From NCBI GenBank assembly GCA_030068075.1, contig CM057833.1, positions 46,643,587 through 46,707,586 on the forward strand: a stretch of 64,000 nt of DNA, read 5' to 3'. Within the stretch, counting starts at the first letter, position 1. The number at the start of each line of letters is the position of its first letter. The position numbers were made by a program, and so were the translations under genes. The DNA comes from Paguma larvata (Eukaryota; Chordata; Mammalia; Carnivora; Viverridae). Of this stretch, positions 33,724 through 44,135 are shown piece after piece. The notes under the pieces are model-generated. The model saw only the letters and a program-made list of their open reading frames with translations, had not been told where the DNA came from and did no database searches.

Positions 33724-33923
33724 GGGCATCTGGGTGGTTCAATCCGTTAGGCGTCCAACTTCAGCTCAGTTTGTGAGTTCAAGCCCCATGTCAGGCTCTG
33801 TGCTGCCAGCTCAGAGCCTGGAGCCTCCTTTGGATTCTGTGTCTCACCCTCTCTGTTTGCTTATCCCCCACTTATGCTCTATCTCTTTGTCTCTCAAAAT
33901 AAAGAAATAATAAAAAAAAATTT
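33724..33923 (+). mobile_element. Felid SINE, first of a pair at one target
   Basis: Plus-strand copy with a small deletion in the B-box region and an AAAATAAAGAAATAATAAA tail. Flanked by AAAACCTACAG (33713-33723) and AAAAGCCTACAG (33924-33935). Confidence 0.92.
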
Positions 33924-33938
33924 AAAAGCCTACAGATT

Positions 33939-34152
33939 GGGATGCCTGGGTGGCTCAGTTGGTTAAGCGTCTGACTCTATTTTGGCTCAGGTCATGGTTT
34001 CTTAGTTTGTGAGATTGAGACTCACATCGGGCTCCATGCTCACAGCATGGAGCTTGCTGAAGCTTCTCTGTCTCCTTTCCCTCTGCTCCTTTCCTACTCG
34101 TGTGTGTGCATGCCTGTGCTCTCAAAAATAAATTTAAAATATATATATTTTA
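33939..34152 (+). mobile_element. Felid SINE, second of a pair at one target
   Basis: Plus-strand diverged copy (GGGATGCCTGGGTGGCTCAG head, AAAATAAATTTAAAATATAT tail). Flanked by AAAAGCCTACAGATT on the left (33924-33938) and AAAATAGCCTACAAATT on the right (about 34153-34169). Confidence 0.92.
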
Positions 34153-34319
34153 AAAATAGCCTACAAATTATATCACTTATATCATTTCCTTGTCATCTTC
34201 CATCGTCATCCAAGTGGCTTCAAATAAGCTTTGTTACATGGAAAACTGGTGATACTTTCACAGAACTGAGACATGAGTGGCCTCCATCTCCAGTTCTTCA
34301 TCACACAGCAGCATTCCTG

Positions 34320-34515
34320 CCCCATCTGACATCCCGTCGGTCCCTGGGCCTCTTCAAGTCCTCTTGCCTTTGCACATGCTGTTCCTTCCTTCTCTCTAGA
34401 ATATCCTTCATGCCCTCTTTTCTATTTGGCAAGCTGTTGCTGTTGCTCATCTCTTAGAGCCCATCTTCAGTGTCATGTTATTTGTGAAGCCCTTCAGACT
34501 CTCCAAGACTTCTCT
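34320..34515 (+). repeat. L2 fragment
   Basis: 'cttgcctttgcacatgctgt', 'tctctctagaatatccttca' and 'gaagcccttcagactctcca' are classic plus-strand L2. Confidence 0.8.
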
Positions 34516-34521
34516 CTTATA

Positions 34522-34848
34522 CACTTGACTCTTGACCAGTGTGGGGGTTACTGGTACCAACCCCCATGTGATTGAAAATCTGCGTATAACTTCTTACTCC
34601 TCAACAACTTCTAATAGCCTACTATTGTCTGGAAGCCTTACCAAAACAGACACAGTTGATTAACATGTATTTTGTATGTTAAATGTATACTGCATTCTAC
34701 AATAAAGCGAGCTAGAGAAAAGGAAATGTTAAGAAAATCATAAAGAAGTGAAAATACATTTACAGGACTCTATTGTATTTGTTGAAAAAAAAATCCATGT
34801 TTAAGTGGACCTGTGCAGCTCAAACCTGTGTTGTTCTGGGTTTACCTG
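34522..34848. mobile_element. Nonautonomous DNA transposon with terminal inverted repeats
   Basis: The left end, containing CTTGACCAGTGTGGGGGTT, is the inverted counterpart of the right end, containing AACCTGTGTTGTTCTGGGTT. The interior has 'aatctgcgtataacttctta', 'actaatagcctactattgtc'-like sequence and 'caataaagcgagctagagaa', as in a common mammalian TcMar/Tigger-class MER family. The family name was not settled by eye. Long inactive. Confidence 0.72.
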
Positions 34849-35425
34849 TACTGTACCTGTCAGCACGTTTTTCTCCTGCTAGCCTTGGAAACTTTGCATG
34901 AAGAAACCATAGCTTAGTCCCCTTCGCAGCTTCTAGGGCAGAGTGCATGAAACATGTTAGTAACTGAGAAATTTGGGAGCGTTGATTGGAAAGAATTTCT
35001 CTTGTCATTATCAGTATGTTTTAGAAGTCAATAATACTTGGTTCCAGAAAAGCTATATGGTGTGATTACACAGAATCTTATTTTTCCATTGGTTTGTGCT
35101 CTAATTTCAGAAATGTTTTTGACGCCTGATTGATCTTCAATTTGAAAGGACTTTGTAGTCTCTTCTCTTTGCCTCTGTGCTTTTAACCTCTGATGAAAAC
35201 AGATAGTACCGCACTATGTAAACAACTCGTTAAGTTGCCTGCCTTGCCAGACTGTAACTTGGTGAGTGCAGGATCTTGTATATTTGGTCCACAGCTCCAT
35301 CTTTAAGTCTTAACCTTGGGATTTGCAAGAAGTAATAGTTCCAGAGGTAGAAAAAAGTATAATATTACTTTTGAGTATTAAAAAATATAATACTAAAATT
35401 ATTATTCAATTAAAAAGAGTGGTTT
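34849..35425. other. Unique noncoding sequence, AT-rich
   Basis: No gene or clear repeat recognised. Confidence 0.45.
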
Positions 35426-35429
35426 AAAC

Positions 35430-35655
35430 TAACTACAGGGTACTTAACATGTGCTGGCGTGTTGTGAGCACTTGAGATACACTCGCCCCTTCCCACTCTC
35501 TAGGATCTCTGTGTTATATGTAGTGTAATTATCATGCATGTTTTGTAGCTAAGAAAACTGAGGCTCAGGCTGAGAGAGACCCAGGAACTTGTCCAAGGTC
35601 ACACAGTTAAGAAGTGGTAGAACTGGGATTTAAACCCAGGCAGTTGGTCATAGAA
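35430..35655 (-). repeat. MIR element
   Basis: 'gaaaactgaggctcaggctg', 'cttgtccaaggtcacacagt' and 'agaactgggatttaaaccca' are near-consensus minus-strand MIR. Confidence 0.88.
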
Positions 35656-35811
35656 TCCAGGGTTTTTATTGCCTTGGTAAAATAAACTGCCCCTGATTAG
35701 TACTAATCAGCTCAGTAATGTGTGTGTGTTTTTTTAGACTGATTATTAATGGAATCTAATGAGACCTGTTTTTCTAAAGAGTTCATTTGTTAGGTGATTG
35801 TTCTCTTAAAC

Positions 35812-36002
35812 CAGTGGTTCTTCAAAGTATGGTCCACAGATCACAGAACATCGCCTGCAAGTATCATAGAAATGTTTATTTTCCAGCCTCACCCCTTCCT
35901 GCTAAATTAGAGACTTGGAAAGTGGGACCCAGTAATCTGTGTTTTAATAAATCCTCCAGGAATTTCTGTGGGATACTAAAGTTTGAGAACCACTTCCTGA
36001 GA
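35812..36002 (+). mobile_element. hAT-Charlie nonautonomous element (MER5/MER20 class)
   Basis: Starts CCAGTGGTTCTTCAAAGTAT and ends AAGTTTGAGAACCACTT, an imperfect terminal inverted repeat of the CAGTGGTTCTCAAA type. About 190 bp, complete. Confidence 0.82.
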
Positions 36003-36063
36003 CTAAATTATTTTCTCTGGAATTTTACTCCTTTTTTTTTTTTTTGACTTTTTTTTCCCTTCT

Positions 36064-36065
<2 letters not shown>

Positions 36066-36100
<35 letters not shown>
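36066..36100. repeat. (CT)n microsatellite
   Basis: About 16 uninterrupted CT units following a T-rich segment; likely length-variable. Confidence 0.9.
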
Positions 36101-36103
<3 letters not shown>

Positions 36104-36109
36104 CTTTTG

Positions 36110-36900
36110 AGGGTGGAATTACGGTCTTTTTCCCAGGTTTATTGAGATATAATTGACCTATTGCATTGTGTATTTAAGGTATACATTGTGCTGACTTGCT
36201 CCACTTACGTATTACAAAATGATTACCATCTTAGCATTAGTTGACACCTCCATCACATTTCTTTTCTGTGTTGAGAGCATTTAAGATGTACTCTTAGCAA
36301 CTTTCAAGTATGTAATATTGCAGTATCATTCACTATAATCACCATGTAGCACATTAGATCCCCACAACTTACAACTAGAAGTTCGTACACTCTGACAAAC
36401 ACTTCCTGTTTCCCCAGCCCCACACACAGCCTCTGGCAACTACCATTCGACTCCATGCACTATTTGTCTTTCTATATCTGACTTATTTCACTTATCATAA
36501 TGCCCTCAAGGTCCATCTGTGTTATTGCAAATGGCAAGATTTCCTTCTTTCTCTTGGCTGAATAATACTCCATTGTATATATGTACCACATCATCTTTAT
36601 CCATGCCTCCATCCGTTGAGGGACACTAAGATTTTTTCCATATCTTGGCTATTAAGAGTAATGTCGCATTGATTACGAGAATGTAGATATCTCTTAGAAA
36701 TCCTGCTTTCATTTCCTTTGGGTCTATACCCATAAGTGGAATTGTTGGATCATATGATAGTTCTACTTTTAATTTTTTGAGAACCTCCATACTGTTTTCC
36801 CTAGGGGCTACACCAGTTTGCATTCCCACCAACCGTGTGTGGGGTTTCTAATTGTCAGTACTTGTTACCTCTTTTTGGTGATACTTCTGGCTTTTCTTAA
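36110..36900 (-). repeat. Ancient L1M 3' end
   Basis: 'tttattgagatataattgac', 'tcaccatgtagcacattaga', 'ctgaataatactccattgta', 'tatacccataagtggaattg' and 'ccagtttgcattcccaccaa' give the L1M ORF2 end and 3' UTR read on the minus strand. A 68-codon minus frame at 36626-36832 retains ORF2-like residues (KKLKVELSYDPTIPLMGI) but is a relic. Confidence 0.88.
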
Positions 36901-37254
36901 AATGAGGCATATGTTTGAATAGCTCATCTCTGTGTACCCCTGATTTTTGTGTTATTTACATGGGGACCAAGCTCCAATCTTAATGAATGTTTTAGCTAAG
37001 GTTCTTGAGAAATCTTAACATTTTGGGTGTGTCTGTGGTTTGATGATGGGTTTGTTTTAGTGCTGATAGATTTCAGGATCTGAGAACTCCCAGCCCTGCT
37101 CTCTCAGGTTCCTCTAACTGGAGGGTGAAGAATGAGCCCAGATATAACAGGGATTACAGAGAAAGGGAAGGTAGCAGAATCAGGAACCAGAGTTTCATAT
37201 CATTACACTTTCCAGAAATATCCTTGACCACTGTGGACCCTTGGTTTACACATG

Positions 37255-37440
37255 GTAGAAAAAAAGAACACCCGGACTCTGAATTGGACTTAGAATCCTG
37301 GTTCAACTTCTTTACATAGGTGATTTTAGGAAAGCGACCTTGCCGAATAGCAATTTCTTCATCTGTAGAATGGGATAGTATACCTACTCGATGATGACGA
37401 TCATGATGTAAGAATTTATTGAGGCACATCGTGAGCATTT
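37255..37440 (+). repeat. MIR fragment
   Basis: 'gacttagaatcctggttcaa', 'gcaatttcttcatctgtaga' and 'atgggatagtatacctactc' match plus-strand MIR. Confidence 0.7.
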
Positions 37441-37688
37441 AAGTCCTGCTAGTTGAGGGAAAGCAGTAAGAGCTAGATTTAGTCACTATCGTCTTAACCA
37501 GAGAGTATTCTGAGAAATGGATTGTAGAGCATCAAGGACTCTAAAGTGTTCAAAACCGACTGATATTCCAAGGAGTTCCGGGAGGTCCAATACCAGAGGA
37601 GGCCAGGCACCAGGTTGAACACTTTATGACTTAAATCTTTTTGTTTTCAAAAAGGTATCTAAAAGTGATTTAACAATGTCAGAATTTA

Positions 37689-37691
<3 letters not shown>

Positions 37692-37729
<38 letters not shown>
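37692..37729. repeat. (TG)n microsatellite
   Basis: About 19 uninterrupted GT units ending in GTA; likely polymorphic. Confidence 0.95.
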
Positions 37730-37731
<2 letters not shown>

Positions 37732-38429
37732 TTGAGAGGCCATTCTACAAGCCAAGGCCTAAGGACTGTAAAAATATTGATGCAACTGTCAGAGGTACAT
37801 GGAATTTGACCTTCTATTAATAAAGACAAATTATTGCATTTCTGTGATATTTGAGTCTCCAGGAACTTCCCTTAATTCCACTGGTATTCCATTCCGCCAC
37901 TACCAGGGCAGTGGGGACGAGGGACCCAGGGTTGTGTTTCTGATTAATGAGGTGGAAGATCATGTACTCTTGATGTCTGATTTACTAAACTGAAAGTCAG
38001 AGAAGGTTCAGATAACAACATAGCGAAATTTCCTGAGTGATAACAGGCACAGAAACAACCTGAGTGTTTGGTGGCACAGGCACAAGTTTGGCCAGAAGTT
38101 ATTCACGACAAGTCATGGAGGAAATACTTGTTAAAATCCAAGCCATGGAAGAAAAATAAATAGGTAGGCCCACATAAAGAGAGGGCAAGGCAAATACTGA
38201 GCAGACTAAACTGGGAGCAGAGGGACTTTGGGGGGAGTTTGTTCATGGACATCTGCAGGATGTCGGCCCCGGGGTGTCACCGTGGCTATCTGCTGACACC
38301 ATCCCACTGCACGGACTGCTCCCTTTTTGCTCAGGCTTTCATGGCGGGTCATGCCAGCCTAGAAAGGTAGGGAACTATAGTCGGCATTACTTAAAAGAAG
38401 TCTCAGCTTACACAGAGCAGCGTGTTTGT
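37730..38429. other. Unique noncoding sequence
   Basis: No gene or repeat recognised. Confidence 0.45.
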
Positions 38430-38660
38430 TTTTTATCGTCGCCTTTGCTGCATTTACAGACTGCGCTTCGGAGTCAGCTCGGGTGAACTGCTCAGACTTT
38501 AACGGGAGCTCATTCTTGCCTGGCGACAGTCACATCCACCTCCATTTTTGCCAACTCTCTGACCTTCACCATAACGCGCGCTTAGGTCTGACCTGTCAAC
38601 CGTCTATGAAAGCCCATCCCCATCAAGGACTCCGTATTTTCAAGAGCACATCTAAAGGAT
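38430..38660. other. Locally CpG-containing unique block
   Basis: Holds about ten CpG in 180 bp against a CpG-poor background, and a good splice-acceptor-like string TTTGCTGCATTTACAG (about 38445-38460). The frame after it stays open to about 38672, but no protein family or donor is evident. Could be a regulatory block; an exon is possible but unsupported. Confidence 0.3.
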
Positions 38661-38859
38661 GGAGGCCCTTCTAATTTTACTCCTTGAGGACTTGTTTTGG
38701 GAGGAACCAGCTGCTGCCTCTAGTCTTAATGAGACGTGACTGTGGAAGGATTGAGTCTGTGGGGCCTCGACTTACATTATGATCCTGTCCCCTTTTATTA
38801 CAAGTTGCACATGATGTTTTTAGCCACTCATGTCAGCATTTTTTAAACTCCAGCTGCAG

Positions 38860-39300
38860 TCAATTTTATCTAATTCTTGTTGATCATGATTATTGGACTG
38901 TAAAAGTATAAAAAGAATTAAAAAACGTTTTTCTAAAAGCCATTTGTCATGGGCAAAAAGGATACGTTGACCCTTCCACGTGTGTCTGTTTGGGTACTTT
39001 TGGCCATAAAGGTCAGTTCACACGTGGCTTTGGGGACCACTCTGTGGTGTGTTTCACATAGCCCAGATGTTGTGAACTTTTGCAGAACGAGAAAGAAAAG
39101 CTAGAGAGAAATCCAATTTCATTTAACCAGATCCCGATTGGCTAATTAGCACAATAAAATTCCTGATGCAGTTTGCTCATGTCTTTGCAACATAGTAATA
39201 AATTGCTTTATTTGGCATTAGTTTATGTTTGTAGAGTTCCCTTATTCTGAAAGAACTCAAAGCAGTGTCTCTTGCTTTATGCCCTCTGTTTCTAAAATGT
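38860..39300. promoter_or_regulatory. Candidate noncoding regulatory block with mirrored E-boxes
   Basis: Repeat-free block with CCACGTGTG (38976-38984) and its exact reverse complement CACACGTGG (39019-39027). Each is preceded a few bases upstream by a nuclear-receptor-like half site (TGACC at 38968-38972, GGTCA at 39011-39015). Downstream are GATTGGCTAATTAGC (CCAAT-box complement plus homeodomain core) and several AATAAA-like AT patches. The motifs are seen; regulatory function is inference only. Confidence 0.35.
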
Positions 39301-39639
39301 ATCTGAGATGTTATATATGGTTTCAGAATGCAGGCATGTCATCATGAGGGACAAGTGAGTGCATTGCAGGTATGGGAAATACCTGAAATTGGGTTATGAG
39401 GACAGCCGGTCAAGCTTCCAATAGCTACGAGGTATTCTTGTGTCTCAGTATCTCAGGGATACCGATATATCCGATGCCAATATATTGGCTATTGTGAACA
39501 TGTGACTATTATCTCAGGGATAATAATAGTCCCTGTATCATAGGGTTATTATGACTTGTGACTGTGTTAATATTTGCGAAGCATTTACATAGTAATTTTG
39601 GCACATGGTCAGTTCTCAAATGGTCTCGAGTTAGTTTTA

Positions 39640-40115
39640 GAATTTGTCAAATATAAATTTAAATGTTTGCTCTGTCACTTATTAGTTGTGTAGTCTTGGG
39701 CAATAAGAGTAACAATCAAATTGGCTGCCATTTATTGAATATTAATTTACGGTGCCAGGCCTGATGTCAGGTTCATATATATTACCTATTATTGTCGCTT
39801 CATATATATTATTTCTTTCTTAATCCTTTCTTTAACTCTCTGAGAAAGGTTAGATTATATCCATTTTATAGATGAGTAAGGTAAGGTTTAGAGTCATCTA
39901 GGAACTTGTTCAACCTAACAGAACTAGATTAGTGGCAAAGCTGAGTCTCTAAAGTTCTCGTTTGTAGTTAGCTATTTAGGTTTCCCGAGCCATAGTTTCA
40001 TCATCTGTAGTAGGAATAACAATAATTATTTGTAGGGATTGTATATACTAAAGAATTTGGCACTTACCGGGCACTGTTGACATGATGCACTGTGATATTA
40101 TTATCATCTCTGATT
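39640..40115. repeat. MIR cluster
   Basis: A short plus-strand MIR piece near 39680-39710 ('tgtgtagtcttgggcaataa') is followed by a minus-strand MIR at 39720-39960 ('gccatttattgaatattaat', 'atagatgagtaaggtaaggt'). A plus-strand piece then covers 39985-40115 ('ccatagtttcatcatctgta', 'agaatttggcacttaccggg'). Confidence 0.65.
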
Positions 40116-40359
40116 AGAGATTTCCACACAATAGAATTTTCTTTTTCTTTTTCCTGCTCCTCATACCATGTATATACCTGTAGAGATGGGAAGAAAGTTC
40201 TTAAGGGTGAGTTCTTGCATTTCTGAGAACTTCAGGGCATCTGGACATCTGTGTGTACGTGTACTTTCATCCCGTCTAGAAGTGGATGAGTACTAAATCT
40301 GGGTGCTATGTAAGGAAAAGGGCAAGTGTTCATGGACTTGAACAGGAACATATCTTGGC

Positions 40360-40414
40360 CTCAACGTTTTTCATCTTTTTTTTTTTTTTATCTCTTTTTA
40401 TTCTCAACGTTTTT
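40360..40414 (-). mobile_element. Putative minimal retroinsertion: poly(A) signal and tail only
   Basis: CTCAACGTTTTT occurs at 40360-40371 and again at 40403-40414, flanking 31 bp. Read on the minus strand the insert starts AATAAA, contains A14, and the duplication begins AAAAACG, as expected for an L1 endonuclease site. It looks like an extremely 5'-truncated L1 or SINE insertion. A 43-bp local duplication that later degenerated is the alternative. Confidence 0.5.
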
Positions 40415-40559
40415 GAGGAAAATGGCTCAGTTAAAGCCAAGCACCTGGGAATCAAGTAAGCTTGGATGGTCGGGTGGAGTCAGTATTATACATACATTTT
40501 TGGCACTCAGGAGCAACAACAGTCCTTTAGACCGCTGTGTACAGATGTATATTCCCTGA

Positions 40560-41765
40560 CGTTTGAGCCTGTGTGTCTTACCTTAGTAAGTGGAAACATA
40601 TTATAGAAGTGGACTGCGGGCCCCCATCCCATTTCTTTCCTCTCCTGCTGTCGTGAGATCTTCCATATAAATGATCAACACCCACTTCCTTCATTTATTC
40701 ACTTGCTCTTTCACTTCTCAACCCCTGGACGCAGCAGCATCCTGACCGTCCATACAGAGAGCACCGTCATCCCCTTACCGTGCCTTCTGTCCTAAACACA
40801 TCCCAGGCATTTGTTCTTCCCGGAGTATCAGCCTCCCATCCTCCAGAGACACAAAACTTTAAGGAATTATCCTTCTATGACATATTTTAAAGTTTATAAT
40901 TGTAAAGATTGATGGGCGGGAACAAAATAGGTTTTGGGAACTTCATTTTTCTCTCACACTTTCGTTTCACACACTTTACAATTTTTAAATTTTTGTATCC
41001 GGCAATTTACCATTGATGTTCTTATATATAATTTGGCAGTTTTGTTTCCTTGTGAAGTTTGGAGATTGCAAAGTTGATATTCTGCTTTTAATTTTCATAT
41101 AAGATATGAAGAATTCCTAAATAGAACTTTTTTTTGAATGGCTTTTTGACTCAAGTGGAACTAAACAATGAAACATTGTATATAATTCTGTATTGCTGTT
41201 TTGCATTATGAGTGTTGGAACCAAGCAGTGTCATGAATATGAGAATTATAATCTCATTTTAATAGTACTTTGCTTTGTATTATTTAACCTTTTTGTATGG
41301 ATTCATACTCTCAGAAAAGAGACCAGTTTCTTTGTCAGTTCAACTAGGTAATACTCTGTTTTTTGATATGATGAATCTGTTATCCTCTTTCACAGTTTTC
41401 CATAATTGATTTGGCAAATCGTATTAACAGTTTTCAAAATCATCATTAACAACATTTGGCATTCGTAATAATATGAAAATATTATAAAATATATTCAACT
41501 AGTTGCTACATCTTCAACATATACAGCTATAGAGAATTTTTTCACCCCAAGTTGGAGCCAAATCATTTACATATATTTAGAAGGGAATATGATATTAACA
41601 ATAAATCCAAAATTGCTTTACTGACTGTTGTTAGACCATCTAGAGATGGCAGAGACCCTTGAGCTGATCCCCGTCATTGATCACACAGGTTAAATAATGC
41701 CAGCAGGAATGTTGAAATAAGAATGCCAAAGACTGAGGCCAGAAAATAAAACCGATAGTGATTAT
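40560..41765. other. Unique, AT-rich noncoding sequence
   Basis: No gene or clear repeat recognised; mostly AT-rich from 40870 to 41630. Confidence 0.45.
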
Positions 41766-41769
41766 GGGT

Positions 41770-41945
41770 AAATTCCATTGCCATGCTGGGCTTCAGTACA
41801 TTCCTGATTGATCCCCATTTTAGACATGTAGGAAATGTTGAGTGTGTGAGATATTAAGTAACCTGCCCAAGGACATATGGCTAGTTTAAGCACTTGCCAG
41901 GACTTGAATGATACAACTCATGCTTTTAACCACTATGAGTCCTGC
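41770..41945 (-). repeat. MIR element
   Basis: 'gatccccattttagacatgt', 'attaagtaacctgcccaagg' and 'ccaggacttgaatgatacaa' are minus-strand MIR. Confidence 0.75.
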
Positions 41946-42360
41946 AAGCCATTCAATACATATCTGTCTGTTCAGGCAATCCGTGCCCTCAAGGAATTGA
42001 TGCTAGTGATGAAGATAAATCAAGTCATAAACTGTAAGTCAATGTGAAAAATGTTGTGGCTGCAGATTGAACAGCACAATAAGAAGCATATGAGTGGCAA
42101 TAAATTGTGGTGGGACCGGGGACAGAATTAGGGAAGGATTGGAAGAGAGTAGCATCTCAGAGAGGAGGCAGCAATACTGGGCCCCAGTCCTTTCCTTGGA
42201 GCTTTCGCACAACCCATATGCATTCCTGCCCTGGGACATATTGTGTAGCGTTTTGACTTATTTACTGGTCTTTACCACCCAGTAGACTGTAAGCTCTCTA
42301 AGGTCAGGGACTAAATCTGTATCTTTATCAGAGGAGTTTAATAAGTATGGAATGGTGAAT
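41946..42360. repeat. L2 fragments, both orientations
   Basis: 41946-42170 reads as minus-strand L2 ('gccctcaaggaattgatgct', 'agaggaggcag' segment). 42240-42360 reads as plus-strand L2 tail ('agtagactgtaagctctcta', 'aaggtcagggactaaatctg'). Confidence 0.65.
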
Positions 42361-42659
42361 GAAGGAGCTGTGTTTGCAGGGTGAATACCGTGGACCGATG
42401 AAGACAGAACATTACAAAGGTGTGATCGTGAACGAAAGTGTGAAAGCTGATCGCAAGTTCGGAGAACGGTGGACAGTGTAGAGTGGATAGCGCATGAAAA
42501 TGTAGACTGGTGCCTTCTGAAGAGTTGGGTCAGCCATCTATACTGATACCTCGTAACAAAGAGCGATATGACTAGATTTTGGAGTGCATGCTTTTCCCTA
42601 ATCCACCTTCATCTCTTCAAGGACAAAGATGAAGAACCCAGGGTTGGGATATATTATGG

Positions 42660-42800
42660 GAGTTAGAAAGATCCGTTTTCATATCCCACCTCTGCTACTC
42701 ATCAGCTGTGTGACAGTGGACACATTACCTAGCTTTGTAGTCCTGTCACGTAGTAGATAATAGAAAAGATTTGTTGAATGGATTAAATTAATAATAGCTT
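42660..42800 (+). repeat. MIR fragment
   Basis: 'ctctgctactcatcagctgt' and 'gtgtgacagtggacacatta' match plus-strand MIR. Confidence 0.65.
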
Positions 42801-43655
42801 CTCGTAAGAAGGTTTTGAGCATCTGAGATACAACTACTTACAATACAAGACCTAGTACCATGCCTGGTGCTTATTCACTGAGTGGGAGACAAGGCTTAGG
42901 GGCTTCCAGGCATGAGGGACAGTGAGCATTGACAAGGTAGCAGCTTTGTAGCACAGAGTGGCTGATCTACCTGGAAAAGAACCAAGCTGGTAGAGGGAGG
43001 TCAAATCCCTTGGGAGATGGATTATTCGGGGAAAAAGAAGCAAGGGTCACCCAGGCTCATAGCATCAAGGAAAAGGCTCTGTCTCAGTGGGGCCCTGGAG
43101 TGCAAATTAAGTAACAGGTGAGATGGTCAGTTGTTCAGACCTCACCTGGTGGAGAGGCCAAGGTCCAAAGACGCCTGGGCATGGTGGCCCAGTGCCCCTG
43201 AGGCCTTGGACTGAATGCTGGGGTGCGAGCAGCACAGTCAAGTACAGACTGCCCTGTGTGGCTGAGTCTAAGATGCCTGTTTTGCCCTTGCTGTGGTCTG
43301 GATGGGGCTTGCCTTAAAGGTTGCTGGGTCATGCAAGAAAGGAACTAATGCCTGTTGATAGTTAAAAAGTAAAACAAGCTATGAAATACCAGTGAGCTGG
43401 ATGCTCAAGTATTCTTTCGTTTTATAAATTACTTTTTTCTTTCCTTCCTCTCTATAAACGGTACCAGAAGTAACATTTTTCTCTCTACTGACTTTGCTAA
43501 TGCTCCGTACGTGTCCAATGTAGATTTAGAGAGCCATCCATTTCCTTATTCTTTACACATGCATCAGAGTCCTGCTGTGTCCTGTGTGTAAGGGATTTGA
43601 GGATGAAAGCAAGCCCCACCCCGCCTGCGCCAGTTACTTGGCAATGCTATTAGCA
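42801..43655. other. Mostly unique noncoding sequence
   Basis: 42840-43120 has weak minus-strand L2 flavour ('ggagtgcaaattaagtaaca' region), not firm. No gene. Confidence 0.35.
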
Positions 43656-43659
43656 CCCA

Positions 43660-43912
43660 ACAGAAGTCTGGTATGTTCTAGATTCTGCAGTAGCAAAAGG
43701 GAGAGTGATCAGTTCATCCAGTGAATCAGGAGAGGGCTTACAGGGTAGGAAGTGAAGGATGAGTAGGAATCTACAAGATCGATGCTGAGGGCCACCTGGC
43801 AAAAAAAGCAGCATGTGCAAAGTTATGGGCGTGAAAACCATGGTACATCTGCAAAATTGAGAGCATGTGTAGGATTTGGAGAGAAGAATAGAAAGTCCTC
43901 CCATGCTTTACT
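43660..43912 (-). repeat. L2 fragment
   Basis: 'gcatgtgcaaagttatgggc' preceded by 'agggccacctggcaaaaaaa' and followed by 'aaaccatggtacatctgcaa' is the minus-strand L2 pattern. Confidence 0.65.
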
Positions 43913-44135
43913 CAGGTTTTGGACTTTAGGAGTGGTTTTGGCACGGTCTGTGGAGCCAGGCTGCGTGACTGTAAACCCCCACCCCACTGCTGCATGCCTC
44001 TGTGGTCTTGGGCCAGTACCCCAATGTTTCTGTCTCTCAGTTTCCTCATCTGAGATAATAACAGCGTGGTTGCGAGAATTGGAATAATAACATAAAGCAC
44101 CTCAAACAGGGTCTGGCATATCAGTTATTATTAAT
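43913..44135 (+). repeat. MIR element
   Basis: 'tgtggagccaggctgcgtga', 'tctcagtttcctcatctgag', 'ataataacagcgtggttgcg' and 'agggtctggcatatcagtta' give a nearly complete plus-strand MIR. Confidence 0.88.

Noticed and set aside
38430..38674. 82-codon frame considered as a coding exon
   Set aside because: Only an acceptor-like motif supports it; no donor, no family, no neighbouring exon. Kept as an observation, not a gene.
39448..39525. Repeated TATCTCAGGGATA strings at about 39448 and 39510
   Set aside because: Short, imperfect context and close to MIR relics; compatible with chance or old repeat structure.
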